DNA of 64,000 bases from Streptomyces echinatus (lineage in GTDB: Bacteria; Actinomycetota; Actinomycetes; Streptomycetales; Streptomycetaceae), in assembly GCF_014203595.1 (NCBI RefSeq), contig NZ_JACHJK010000005.1, positions 90,006 through 154,005 of the forward strand, in the 5' to 3' direction. Positions 50,422 to 60,463 of the stretch are shown here, one piece after another. The notes under the pieces were generated by a model. That model made no database searches and was not told where the DNA came from. It worked only from the letters and a program-made list of their open reading frames with translations. How positions within the stretch are numbered: the stretch's first letter is position 1; each line of letters begins with the position of its first letter. A program made the position numbers and the translations under genes.

Positions 50422-51705
50422 ATGGCTGTGCAGACAGTTGCAACCAGCACCGACTCCACCGTAGACCTCGGTCCCGCCGCCGCCCTGAGCTGTCGCGAAT
50501 GCGGTCACCGGGTGCCGCTCGGCCCGGTCTTCGCCTGCGAGGAGTGTTTCGGCCCGCTGGAGATCGCCTACGACTTCTCCGCCTACGACACCGAAGAGCT
50601 GCGGGCGCGCATCGAGGCCGGCCCCGCGAACATCTGGCGGTACGCGCCCCTGCTGCCCGTCCCGGCGGACGTCGCCGACAAGCCCAACATCAACCCGGGC
50701 TGGACCAAGCTCGTCAAGGCCGACAACCTGGCCCGTGAGCTGGGTGTGACCGGCGGCCTGTACGTGAAGGACGACTCCGGCAACCCGACGCACTCCTTCA
50801 AGGACCGGGTCGTCGCCCAGGCCCTGGAGGCCGCCCGCGCGTTCGGCTTCACCACGCTCTCCTGCTCTTCCACGGGCAACCTGGCCGGTGCCGTCGGCGC
50901 CGCCGCCGCCCGGGCCGGCTTCCGCTCCTGCGTGTTCATCCCGCACGACCTGGAGCAGGGCAAGGTCGTCATGGCCGCGGTCTACGGCGGTGAGCTCGTC
51001 GGCATCGAGGGCAACTACGACGACGTGAACCGCTTCTGCTCCGAGCTGATCGGCGACCCGGCCGGCGAGGGCTGGGGCTTCGTCAACGTCAACCTGCGGC
51101 CGTACTACGCGGAGGGCTCCAAGACCCTCGCGTACGAGATCTGCGAGCAGCTCGGCTGGCGGCTGCCCGACCAGATCGTGGTCCCGATCGCCTCCGGCTC
51201 CCAGCTCACGAAGATCGACAAGGGCCTGCAGGAGCTGATCAAGCTGGGCCTGGTCGAGGACAAGCCGTACAAGATCTTCGGCGCGCAGGCCGAGGGCTGC
51301 TCGCCGGTGTCGACCGCCTACAAGGCGGGCCACGACGTCGTCCGCCCCCAGAAGCCGAACACCATCGCCAAGTCCCTCGCCATCGGCAACCCGGCCGACG
51401 GCCCCTACGTCCTCGACATCGCGCGCCGCACCGGCGGCGCCGTGGAGGACGTGACGGACGCCGAGGTCGTCGACGCCATCAAGCTGCTCGCCCGCACCGA
51501 GGGCATCTTCGCGGAGACGGCGGGCGGGGTGACCGTCGGCGTCACCCGCAAGCTTCTCAAGGACGGCGTGCTGGACCCGGCGAAGACCACGGTCGTCCTC
51601 AACACCGGCGACGGTCTCAAGACCCTCGACGCGGTGGCCGGCACCGGCCTCACCGCCACCATCCGCCCGACCCTGGACTCCTTCCGAGAGGCTGGCCTCG
51701 CATGA
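50422..51705 (+). CDS. thrC: Threonine synthase
   Basis: The product has 427 residues from ATG 50422 (upstream ATGs at 50389 and 50398 lie inside the riboswitch helix). An N-terminal zinc-ribbon-like CRECGHRVPLGPVFACEECF is present. The PLP lysine lies in GNPTHSFKDRV, and GSQLTKIDKG follows the Gly-rich loop. It converts O-phosphohomoserine to threonine. It overlaps the ThiS-like gene by four bases. Confidence 0.95.
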   Translation: MAVQTVATSTDSTVDLGPAAALSCRECGHRVPLGPVFACEECFGPLEIAYDFSAYDTEELRARIEAGPANIWRYAPLLPVPADVADKPNINPGWTKLVKADNLARELGVTGGLYVKDDSGNPTHSFKDRVVAQALEAARAFGFTTLSCSSTGNLAGAVGAAAARAGFRSCVFIPHDLEQGKVVMAAVYGGELVGIEGNYDDVNRFCSELIGDPAGEGWGFVNVNLRPYYAEGSKTLAYEICEQLGWRLPDQIVVPIASGSQLTKIDKGLQELIKLGLVEDKPYKIFGAQAEGCSPVSTAYKAGHDVVRPQKPNTIAKSLAIGNPADGPYVLDIARRTGGAVEDVTDAEVVDAIKLLARTEGIFAETAGGVTVGVTRKLLKDGVLDPAKTTVVLNTGDGLKTLDAVAGTGLTATIRPTLDSFREAGLA

Positions 51706-51977
51706 GCGTGACCGTTCGCATCCCCACCATCCTGCGCACCTACACCGGCGGTCAGGCCGAGGTGAGCGCCGAGGGCGGGACCCTCGCCCAGGTCATCGAG
51801 GACCTGGAGAAGAACCACACCGGGATCGCCGCCCGCGTCCTGGACGACCAGGGCAAGCTGCGCCGGTTCGTGAACGTGTACGTCAACGACGACGACGTCC
51901 GCTTCGAGCAGGGCCTGGAGACGGCGACCCCCGACGGCGCCGGCGTCTCGATCATCCCGGCGGTCGCGGGCGGCTGA
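51702..51977 (+). CDS. ThiS/MoaD-like ubiquitin-fold sulphur carrier
   Basis: The product has 91 residues from ATG 51702 (ATGA overlap with thrC). The beta-grasp fold ends in the carrier signature VAGG, whose C-terminal Gly-Gly is thiocarboxylated. In actinobacteria such genes paired with thrC or cysM relatives serve alternative sulphur transfer. Cotranslation with thrC is clear; the acceptor is unknown. Confidence 0.87.
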   Translation: MSVTVRIPTILRTYTGGQAEVSAEGGTLAQVIEDLEKNHTGIAARVLDDQGKLRRFVNVYVNDDDVRFEQGLETATPDGAGVSIIPAVAGG

Positions 51978-51998
51978 TACGGCCCCGTTATTACCGTC

Positions 51999-52014
51999 GG
52001 TAACGCCGGTTACC
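51999..52014. promoter_or_regulatory. GGTAAC/GTTACC inverted repeat with extra TTACCG unit
   Basis: GGTAAC-GCCG-GTTACC follows another TTACCG (51991-51996). It could be an operator or a small hairpin just before the terminator. No protein is assigned. Confidence 0.4.
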
Positions 52015-52027
52015 GATTGTTCATCCG

Positions 52028-52062
52028 ATTGCCCCCTCCGTGAGAGAAGCGGAGGGGGCAAT
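52028..52062 (+). terminator. Terminator after thrC operon
   Basis: ATTGCCCCCTCCG and CGGAGGGGGCAAT form a perfect 13-bp stem with loop TGAGAGAAG, followed by TCTG. Confidence 0.9.
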
Positions 52063-52417
52063 TCTGCGTGATTGAGCGCGGTAGAGTTGGGGAACACGGT
52101 CGCGACCTCCGGGTTGCGAGCCCTGGATTCATGCCGCGCCCCCGACAAGAAGTAGCCAAAGTGTGGGGGTTGTCTGCGGCTTTTGTGGCTTTCATGGGGC
52201 CCGACTTGCCCTGAAGTCAGGCGAATTCTCACCACATTCCGGACCGTTGGCGTCCAGAATTCTCGTCCGATTGACCTGTTGCAGACGGCAGTTGGACAGA
52301 TACATTCAGCCGCGGTCGACGCGTTCCGGCGCACGCCCCCGTCCCATGGGGGGTGAGGTCTGACCCGGGTCCGCGAAGTGTGGATCTGTGCAAGGGCCAG
52401 TAATAGGGGAGTTAGGC
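52063..52417. other. Long leader/promoter region of the cold-shock gene
   Basis: The 355 bp contain no supported gene. Long 5' leaders are common for cold-shock genes. An in-frame upstream ATG at 52388 exists, but ATG 52418 matches the family start. Confidence 0.5.
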
Positions 52418-52621
52418 ATGGCTCAGGGCACCGTCAAGTGGTTCAACGCGGAGAAGGGGTACGGCTTCATCGCGGTCGACGGTGGTGCGGACGTCTTCGT
52501 CCACTACAGCGCCATTCAGATGGACGGCTACCGCACCCTGGAAGAGGGCCAGCGGGTGGAGTTCGAGATCTCGCAGGGCCAGAAAGGCCCGCAGGCCGAC
52601 ATGGTTCGCCTCAGCGCCTGA
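52418..52621 (+). CDS. Cold-shock protein (CspA family)
   Basis: The product has 67 residues from ATG 52418. RNP1 KGYGFIAV and RNP2 DVFVHYSAI are intact. It binds single-stranded RNA as a chaperone. Length and position before groEL match S. coelicolor. Confidence 0.95.
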   Translation: MAQGTVKWFNAEKGYGFIAVDGGADVFVHYSAIQMDGYRTLEEGQRVEFEISQGQKGPQADMVRLSA

Positions 52622-52633
52622 ACGTTTCTTGTA

Positions 52634-52671
52634 CGAAGGGCCCGCACCTCGCAGAGGGTGCGGGCCCTTCG
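52634..52671. terminator. Terminator after cold-shock gene
   Basis: CGAAGGGCCCGCACC and GGTGCGGGCCCTTCG form a 15-bp stem around a short loop, 12 bases after the stop. Confidence 0.9.
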
Positions 52672-52731
52672 TCGTGCCCGCACCCCGGTGTTCGCGGGGG
52701 GCTGACGGGTGCCCCGGACCCCCGTCAGGAG

Positions 52732-52775
52732 CTTGCACTCGGCCATGCCGAGTGCTAATCATTGCGTTAGCACTC
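52732..52775. promoter_or_regulatory. CIRCE operator (HrcA) before groEL, with third half-site
   Basis: CTTGCACTC-N9-GAGTGCTAA (52732-52758) is a CIRCE element with two changes in the left arm. A perfect TTAGCACTC follows at 52767-52775, eight bases later, giving a second inverted pair. HrcA represses groEL here in non-stress conditions. Confidence 0.88.
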
Positions 52776-52920
52776 TGAAGGTGAGAGTGACAACGAAGGA
52801 CCGGGTCGGTGAGGCCCGCAGGCCAAGTGGGGCAAGGAACCACGCGGCCGGCGAGCCGTCCGTCGCGGGCGCGGGCGCGGTCCGAAGGAATCACCCCCAG
52901 TCCTGGAGGGACCACTTCAC

Positions 52921-54543
<1,623 letters not shown>

Positions 54544-54576
54544 TCGACCTGACGGTTGATCGCCTGTCCTTCGAAC

Positions 54577-54619
54577 CGAGGGCGGTACCCCCAGCTTCTG
54601 GCCGGGGGTACCGCCCTCG
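54577..54619. terminator. Terminator after groEL
   Basis: CGAGGGCGGTACCCCC and GGGGGTACCGCCCTCG form a perfect 16-bp stem with an 11-base loop. Confidence 0.9.
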
Positions 54620-54706
54620 GCCGTATCCGGGCGGCGTCGTCGTCTCCACCGGTGATTGGAGAAGCGGCCGGATGCGAGGGCTGACCGGGGAGAGCGTGAG
54701 CGGTGT

Positions 54707-54724
54707 CACGTGAAGTACTTCGTG
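54707..54724. promoter_or_regulatory. Palindrome around GAAGTACTTC before the old-yellow enzyme gene
   Basis: CACG-T-GAAGTACTTC-GTG is a near-perfect inverted repeat 105 bp before the GTG at 54829. It could be a redox or MarR/TetR-type operator; no regulator gene is adjacent. Confidence 0.45.
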
Positions 54725-54774
54725 GGGGCGGAATGTGGGGCAGCGCATAGGCGGTTACTTAAGGAGCTGCAACA

Positions 54775-54801
54775 ATGCGTGCTCACATACCGCCCGGTTA
54801 A
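54775..54801 (+). CDS. Possible 8-residue leader peptide
   Basis: ATG at 54775 follows AAGGAG by eight bases and encodes MRAHIPPG before TAA, 27 bp before the old-yellow enzyme start. It could be a translated leader or chance. Confidence 0.25.
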   Translation: MRAHIPPG

Positions 54802-54828
54802 CATCGCCCTTCACGAGGAGCCCCCCAC

Positions 54829-55956
54829 GTGACCGTCACGCCCTCCGCCACGTCCCGCGCGGCCCAGATCCTGTCCCGCCCGATCACGCTCAACGGTCTC
54901 ACCGTCCCGAACCGGATCGCGATGGCGCCGATGACCCGCATGTTCTCCCCGGGCGGCGTCCCCGGCGAGGACGTGCGCTCCTACTACGCCCGCCGCGCCG
55001 CCGCCGGCGTCGGCCTCATCGTCACCGAGGGCACCTACGTCGGCCACGAGTCGGCCGGCAACAGCTCGCGCGTGCCCCGGTTCCACGGCGAGGAGCAGCT
55101 CGCGGGATGGGCGAAGGTCGCCGAGGACGTGCACGCGGCCGGCGGCACCATCGTGCCCCAGCTGTGGCACATCGGCATGGTCCGCGAGCAGGGCCAGAAC
55201 CCCTACCCGGACGCCCCCGCGATGGGCCCCTCCGGCCTGGTCAACGCCGGCGCCGAGGCCACCGGCAAGGCCATGACCCAGCAGGACCTGGACGACGTCG
55301 TCGCCGCGTTCGCGCAGGCCGCGGCGGACGCCGAGCGCATCGGCTTCGACGGCGTGGAGATCCACGGCGCCCACGGTTACCTCGTCGACCAGTTCCTGTG
55401 GGCGGGCACCAACACCCGCTCGGACGCGTACGGCGGCGACCCGGTGGCCCGCGCGAAGTTCGGCGCGGAGATCGTCGCCGCGGTCCGTGAGCGGGTGTCC
55501 GCCGAGTTCCCGGTGATCTTCCGCTACTCGCAGTGGAAGCAGCAGGACTACACGGCCCGCCTCGCCGAGACCCCCGAGGAGCTGGAGGCCATCCTCACGC
55601 CGCTCGCGGCGGCCGGCGTCGACGTCTTCCACGCCTCCACCCGCCGTTACTGGCTCCCCGAGTTCGACGGCTCCGACCTGAACCTGGCCGGCTGGACGAA
55701 GAAGCTCACCGGCAAGCCGGTCATCACCGTCGGCTCGGTCGGCCTCGACGGCGACTTCATCAACGCCTTCCAGGGCGAGGGCTCCCCGGTCAAGGGCATC
55801 GACAACCTCCTGGACCGCATGGAGGCCGACGAGTTCGACATGGTGGCCATCGGGCGCGCGCTGCTCCAGGACCCCGAGTGGGCGGCCAAGGTCCTGGCCG
55901 ACCGCTTCGAGGAGCTGAAGCCGTACGACGCGGCGGCGCTGCAGAGCCTGAGCTGA
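54829..55956 (+). CDS. NADH:flavin oxidoreductase (old yellow enzyme family)
   Basis: The product has 375 residues from GTG 54829 with GAGGAG upstream. A TIM barrel is marked by RIAMAPMTRMFSPGG, VPQLWHIG, GFDGVEIHGAHGYLVDQF and a C-terminal FDMVAIGRALLQDPEW. It binds FMN and reduces activated alkenes using NAD(P)H. Possible induction via the upstream palindrome. Confidence 0.92.
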   Translation: MTVTPSATSRAAQILSRPITLNGLTVPNRIAMAPMTRMFSPGGVPGEDVRSYYARRAAAGVGLIVTEGTYVGHESAGNSSRVPRFHGEEQLAGWAKVAEDVHAAGGTIVPQLWHIGMVREQGQNPYPDAPAMGPSGLVNAGAEATGKAMTQQDLDDVVAAFAQAAADAERIGFDGVEIHGAHGYLVDQFLWAGTNTRSDAYGGDPVARAKFGAEIVAAVRERVSAEFPVIFRYSQWKQQDYTARLAETPEELEAILTPLAAAGVDVFHASTRRYWLPEFDGSDLNLAGWTKKLTGKPVITVGSVGLDGDFINAFQGEGSPVKGIDNLLDRMEADEFDMVAIGRALLQDPEWAAKVLADRFEELKPYDAAALQSLS

Positions 55957-56040
55957 CCGCTCCGTCCGCCGGGTGCGCGCACCCGACACGCAACGGGACC
56001 GCCCTCGGGACGGCGCCGCCGATGGCCGGACGGACGGGTC

Positions 56041-56613
56041 CTAGAGGTTGCCCATGGGCTCGATGTCCACGCGTACCGGTGTCCCCCACACCCGCAGCAC
56101 CTCGTAGTCCGTGAACTCGTGGACGAGCCGGTATGCCATGGCGGGCCGGGAACCTCGGCGCTGGGCCGCGAGATAGGCCTCCGCCTCGTGCCGGTCCCGG
56201 CGGGGTGTGCCGCACAGCTGCCACTCCTGCCCGTTCCACAGCTCCGGCAGCCACCGTTGCTGGGGCTGTGGACGGTCCCCGCGGACGCCGTACCGGGAGG
56301 GCCCGGTGGGGACCGGGTCCCCCGGGCGGGACCTGCCGCCCTGGAACTCCGAACGCCGTGCGGCCCGGCGCCGGGTCTCGCACAGCAGGCACAGATCGGG
56401 CGCGCTCTCGTCCACGGGGCCCTGGGGATGCTCGGGGCACCGGGTGGTGGGCGCCGCGGTGGTGACACTGTCGTCCAGCAGATCGAGGGCCCGCCGCAGG
56501 TCGTCCTTGATCTCGTGCAGCCGGGCGTCCGGGGTGTCGGCGGTCAGGGCCTCCCCGTGCTCGCCGAGCAGCCGGAGAGCCCGTCCGAGGGCGGTGAGCT
56601 GGGCGTGGTTCAT
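56041..56613 (-). CDS. Hypothetical protein with CxxC and basic middle
   Basis: The product has 190 residues from ATG 56613. The N-terminal helical part (TALGRALRLLGEHGEALTAD, LRRALDLLDDSV) is followed by a Cys-containing segment (RCPEHPQG, CLLCETRRRAARR), a Trp-rich part (QRWLPELWNGQEWQLCG) and a beta-rich end. The CPEH...CLLC arrangement could bind zinc. No family recognised. Confidence 0.65.
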   Translation of the reverse strand: MNHAQLTALGRALRLLGEHGEALTADTPDARLHEIKDDLRRALDLLDDSVTTAAPTTRCPEHPQGPVDESAPDLCLLCETRRRAARRSEFQGGRSRPGDPVPTGPSRYGVRGDRPQPQQRWLPELWNGQEWQLCGTPRRDRHEAEAYLAAQRRGSRPAMAYRLVHEFTDYEVLRVWGTPVRVDIEPMGNL

Positions 56614-56670
56614 ATCGGTAGGTCGCCTCCTCCCCTCCATGGTGCCCTGCCCCGCCCGACCCCGGCCGCC

Positions 56671-56730
56671 CGCGTCCTGCCCCAGCCCCCCGCGTCCTGC
56701 CCCAGCCCCCGAGTTCGGCCCCGGCCCCCC
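56671..56730. repeat. 20-bp tandem repeat between divergent genes
   Basis: CGCGTCCTGCCCCAGCCCCC occurs twice in tandem (56671-56690, 56691-56710), followed by a diverged third unit. It lies in the promoter region between the minus-strand gene and the methyltransferase. Confidence 0.75.
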
Positions 56731-56781
56731 GAGTCCGGTGCCGACGGACCGGGCCGGCGGCGCCGTGGTGGAGTGGGCCGC

Positions 56782-57462
56782 GTGACGACGACCTTCACGG
56801 ACCGCATCCTCGCCGCCCTCCACCGTTTCAACGCCGCCCACCCCTGGGACCACAACGCCCGCTACCACCCGTGGCTGCTGCGGCGGTTGCCCCGTCGATT
56901 CGGCACCGCACTGGACGTCGGCTGCGGAAGCGGCGAGCTGGCCCGGCTGCTCGGCCGGCGCGCCCGGGAGGTGCACGGGATCGACGCCGACGCGGAAATC
57001 GTGGCCAGGGCGCGGGAGCTGACGAACGGGACGGCAGCCGTCGGGTACAGCGTCGCCGATGCCTCCCGCCACCTCCCCGCCGGCCCGTACGACGTGATCA
57101 CCTGCGTCGCCGTGCTCCACCACCTGCCCTTCCCCGAGACCCTCACCCGGCTGCGGGGGCGGCTCGCGCCCGGCGGCACCCTGGTGGTCGTCGGCTGTGC
57201 GCGGGCGTCGGGGCCGGCCGACCACGCACTCGGCCTCGTGGCCCTGGCGCTCAACCCGCTCCTGGGCTGGGTGAAGAACCGCGGCCGGCCGGCGTCGCTC
57301 CCGCCCGTGTCCATGACCGCACGCACCCGGGCGCCGGAGGAGACCTTCGCCGAGATCTCCGGTGCGGCACGCCGGCTGCTGCCCGGTGCCCGGCTGCGGC
57401 GCCGCCTCTTCTGGCGCTACACCCTCGTCTGGCGGGCACCGGCGGAGCCGTCGGAGCGCTGA
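56782..57462 (+). CDS. Class I SAM-dependent methyltransferase
   Basis: The product has 226 residues from GTG 56782. The SAM-binding motif LDVGCGSGELARLLG, acidic loop GIDADAEIVARA and VLHHLPFPETLTRL are present. The substrate domain is short. Isolated; substrate unknown. Confidence 0.85.
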   Translation: MTTTFTDRILAALHRFNAAHPWDHNARYHPWLLRRLPRRFGTALDVGCGSGELARLLGRRAREVHGIDADAEIVARARELTNGTAAVGYSVADASRHLPAGPYDVITCVAVLHHLPFPETLTRLRGRLAPGGTLVVVGCARASGPADHALGLVALALNPLLGWVKNRGRPASLPPVSMTARTRAPEETFAEISGAARRLLPGARLRRRLFWRYTLVWRAPAEPSER

Positions 57463-57479
57463 GGCCACCGCGCCGGGGA

Positions 57480-57695
57480 TCAGCCGCCGTGGTGCAGCAG
57501 GCTTCCCTTGTCGCACGCGGGGGCGGCGCCGGTCAGCGGCACCGGGGACACGGTCCTGACCACGGGACCGGCGGCCATGCCACCGGCGCACAGGGCGGTA
57601 CCGGTGGCCGTCCAGTGGCCGTCGGCGTGGGCGGGAGCGGCCAGCGCGGCGACGGAGACCGTGAGGGCGGCGGTGGCCAGAAGCTTCGTCATCAT
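57480..57695 (-). CDS. Small secreted protein
   Basis: The product has 71 residues from ATG 57695 (57692 also possible). A Sec signal peptide (KLLATAALTVSVAALAAPAH) ends with APAHA. The mature part of about 45 residues holds two Cys (ALCAGG, PACDKG) that may form a disulfide. No family recognised. Confidence 0.65.
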   Translation of the reverse strand: MMTKLLATAALTVSVAALAAPAHADGHWTATGTALCAGGMAAGPVVRTVSPVPLTGAAPACDKGSLLHHGG

Positions 57696-57883
57696 GCCCG
57701 GCAAACGACCCGCCATGACGGAGCGTCACGCACCCGCGCCGACCGACGCCACACCCCCGCGACGGCCGGCGTCATCCACCCGCGGCGGCCGGCGTCACCC
57801 AGCCGCGACGGTCAGACCACTTCCCGCGACGGTCGGACCACGCTCCCACGGCCGTCGGCGCCTCACCCCCGCTGCCGTCGGTG
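57696..57883. other. Repetitive GC-rich gap downstream of murP
   Basis: The gap is made of diverged CGCGACGG(T/C)CGG and GGCGTCA(C/T)CCA units. No gene or clear terminator is visible. Confidence 0.5.
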
Positions 57884-59365
57884 TCACGCATCCGCGGGGG
57901 TCCGGGGCCGGTGCGTGAAGCCGAACAGGTATGTCGCCGCGAAGCCCACCGCGTACCCGGTGAGCAGCCCGCCCCCGTAGACGGCCACCGCCGCACCCGG
58001 CCCCCTGTTCCCGGTCAGCAGCGGGAACAGGGCCCAGCCCGACGGGCCGATCGCCGTGGCGCCGACCTCGGTGCCGAGCATCGCGAAGAACCCGACGAAC
58101 GCCCCGCCCGCCGCCCCGCCCGCGCAAGCGGTCAGGAACGGCCGGCCGAGGGGCAGGGAGACGCCGTAGATCAGGGGTTCGCCGACGCCCAGCAGACCGG
58201 CCGGGAGCGCCGAGCGGATCGTCGTGCGCAGCGGGACGTCGTGGCGCAGGCGGACGTAGACCGCGAGGGCCGCGCCGACCTGGCCCGCGCCCGCCATGGC
58301 CAGCAGCGGGAGCAGGACCGTGTAGCCCTGCTGGTCGATCAGGGTGGCGTGCAGGGGGATCAGGGCCTGGTGCAGGCCCAGCATGACCAGCGGCAGGAAG
58401 AGGGCGCCTAGGACGAGTCCCGCCACCGCTCCGGTGGTCGTGAGGAGCCAGTTCGCGGCCGTGCCGGTCGCCGTCGCCACCGCGCCGGCCGCGTACATCA
58501 GGCCGTACAGCGTCACCAGGCCGGGGACGAGGACCGTCACGGTCGGGGTGAGCAGCACGTCCAGCGCGCCCGGCACCCGGCCCCGGCACCACTTCTCCAC
58601 CCGCGTCGCCAGGAACGCCGCCGCGAGCGCGCCGAGCACCCCGCCCTGTCCGGGCGCCAGGTGCACGCCGAACGCCGTCACCTTCGCCACGCCCGGGTAG
58701 ACCACTACGGCCGCCACCGCGCCGCCCAGTACGGGCGTACCGCCGAACTCCTTGGCCGTGTTGACGCCGACGAACACCGCGATCAGCGCCATGAAGGCGG
58801 AGGCGATCGCGGAGAGGGCGGGGGTGAGGCCGGGCAGCAGGCCGGCGTTCAGCAGCAGGCCGTTGAGACCGGCGAGGATGCCGCAGCCGATCAGGGCGGG
58901 GATGAGCGGGACGAAGACGTTCGCCACGCGGCGCAGGGCGGCCTTGAACGGCGTGGCGTCGCGCCGGCGCAACCGCTCCTTCACCAGGGCACCCTGACCG
59001 GCCGCGCGGGCCTCCTGATCGGCCGTGCCACCGTCCGGACCGGCGCCGCTGTCCGTGGCGGGGCCGGCGCCGGGGGCGGGGGCGGGGGCGGACGCCGGCC
59101 GGGCCGGCGCCGTCGTCACCGCCGTCGTCACCGCCGCCGTGACCGCGTCCACCGCCCCCGGCCCGAGCACGATCTGCCAGTCGGTTCCGGCGGCCACCAC
59201 ACCCAGCACCCCGGGTACGGCCCGCAGGGCCCGCTCGTCCGCGGCCGCCGGGTCGGCGAGGGCCAGCCGGAGCCGGGTCATGCAGTGGGTCACGGAGGTG
59301 ACGTTGGCCGGACCGCCGACCCGGGCGAGGACGGCGGTCGCGGTGGAGGCGGGGTCGTTGCGCAC
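57884..59365 (-). CDS. murP: PTS EIIBC permease, probable N-acetylmuramate transporter (MurP-type)
   Basis: The product has 493 residues from GTG 59365. The B domain (1-80) has the phospho-cysteine in SVTHCMTRLRLALAD. A Pro/Ala linker (about 90-135) leads to the ten-segment EIIC domain (NVFVPLIPALIGCGILAGLN, GLHQALIPLHATLI, GVGEPLIYGVSLPLG). No EIIA is attached; a free EIIA-Glc would serve. The sugar (MurNAc) is inferred from cotranscription with murQ, 16 bp upstream. Confidence 0.82.
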   Translation of the reverse strand: MRNDPASTATAVLARVGGPANVTSVTHCMTRLRLALADPAAADERALRAVPGVLGVVAAGTDWQIVLGPGAVDAVTAAVTTAVTTAPARPASAPAPAPGAGPATDSGAGPDGGTADQEARAAGQGALVKERLRRRDATPFKAALRRVANVFVPLIPALIGCGILAGLNGLLLNAGLLPGLTPALSAIASAFMALIAVFVGVNTAKEFGGTPVLGGAVAAVVVYPGVAKVTAFGVHLAPGQGGVLGALAAAFLATRVEKWCRGRVPGALDVLLTPTVTVLVPGLVTLYGLMYAAGAVATATGTAANWLLTTTGAVAGLVLGALFLPLVMLGLHQALIPLHATLIDQQGYTVLLPLLAMAGAGQVGAALAVYVRLRHDVPLRTTIRSALPAGLLGVGEPLIYGVSLPLGRPFLTACAGGAAGGAFVGFFAMLGTEVGATAIGPSGWALFPLLTGNRGPGAAVAVYGGGLLTGYAVGFAATYLFGFTHRPRTPADA

Positions 59366-59381
59366 GCCCCGAGCGTGCGGG

Positions 59382-60305
59382 TCAGCGGGGCGCGTGCGCC
59401 AGCGCGGCACGCAGATGACCGCCGGACTCCTCCAGAAGGCGGGCGGCCGTCGGGCCGTCGACGCCGGCGAGCAGGGTCAGGATCGCCTGCTTCACCTCGC
59501 CGCCGGTCTCCGTGAGGGCCTTCTCGATCTCGGCGTCGGACGCGCCCGTGGCCTGGGAGACGATCCGGTGCGAGCGGGCGCGGAGCTTGTCGTTGGAGGC
59601 GCGCACGTCGACCATCAGGTTCCCGTACGTCTTGCCGAGCCGGATCATCGTGATCGTCGACAGCATGTTCAGCACCAGTTTCTGGGCCGTGCCCGCCTTC
59701 AGCCGGGTGGAGCCGGCGATCAGTTCCGGGCCCACGACGACCTCGATGCCGTGCTCGGCGGCGGCCCCGAGCGCGCTGTGCTCGTTGCAGGCCAGACCGA
59801 TGGTCAGGGCCCCGAGGGCACGGGCGTGTTCGACGGCGCCGACGGCGTAGGGGGTGCGGCCGGAGGCGGAGACACCGACCACGGTGTCGTCGGGGGTGAG
59901 CTTCAGCGCGTCGAGGTCCCGGCGGGCCAGCTCGCCGGAGTCCTCCGCGCCTTCCACCGAGGTGACCATGGCCGCGGGACCACCCGCGATCAGGCCGACG
60001 ACCCGCTCGGGGTCGGTGTTGAAGGTGGGCGGGCACTCCGAGGCGTCCAGTACGCCGAGCCGTCCGGCGGTGCCGGCACCGGCGTAGACGAGCCGTCCGC
60101 CGCGGCTCATGCGTGCGGCCATGGCGTCGATGGCGGCGGCGATCCGGGGCAACTGGGCCGCCACGGCAGCGGGTACGCCCGCGTCCTCACCGTTCATCAG
60201 CCGGGCGATGTCGAGGGTGGGCAACCGGTCGATGCCGGCGAGTTCGGGCCGGAAGGCCTCGGTGGTCAGCGAGGCCAGTTGGGTGCGCAGGTCATGAGAG
60301 GTCAT
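59382..60305 (-). CDS. murQ: N-acetylmuramic acid 6-phosphate etherase
   Basis: The product has 307 residues from ATG 60305. SIS domain motifs include VYAGAGTAGRLGVLDASECP, VVGVSASGRTPYA and AALTIGLACNEHS-like GALTIGLACNEHSALG; a C-terminal TTITMIRLGKTYGNLMVD-like segment is typical of MurQ. It splits MurNAc-6P into GlcNAc-6P and D-lactate, feeding NagA. Confidence 0.93.
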   Translation of the reverse strand: MTSHDLRTQLASLTTEAFRPELAGIDRLPTLDIARLMNGEDAGVPAAVAAQLPRIAAAIDAMAARMSRGGRLVYAGAGTAGRLGVLDASECPPTFNTDPERVVGLIAGGPAAMVTSVEGAEDSGELARRDLDALKLTPDDTVVGVSASGRTPYAVGAVEHARALGALTIGLACNEHSALGAAAEHGIEVVVGPELIAGSTRLKAGTAQKLVLNMLSTITMIRLGKTYGNLMVDVRASNDKLRARSHRIVSQATGASDAEIEKALTETGGEVKQAILTLLAGVDGPTAARLLEESGGHLRAALAHAPR

Positions 60306-60463
60306 TGGGGGGTGGCTCTCTCCGTCACGGGACGTGCGGTTTCCTGAGGGGCGCGAGGCCGTGGCCGCTCACCGGCCGGTGTGCGCCCGGTGTGCGGCCG
60401 GGCCGCGGGGCGCGTCCGGCCGTGTCCGGCCCGCGGTTCCTCGCGAACGGCCGGTTCGGCGGT

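Noticed and set aside
50389..50424. Earlier ATG starts for threonine synthase
   Set aside because: They lie inside or at the edge of the riboswitch closing helix; the family begins at the ATG of 50422.
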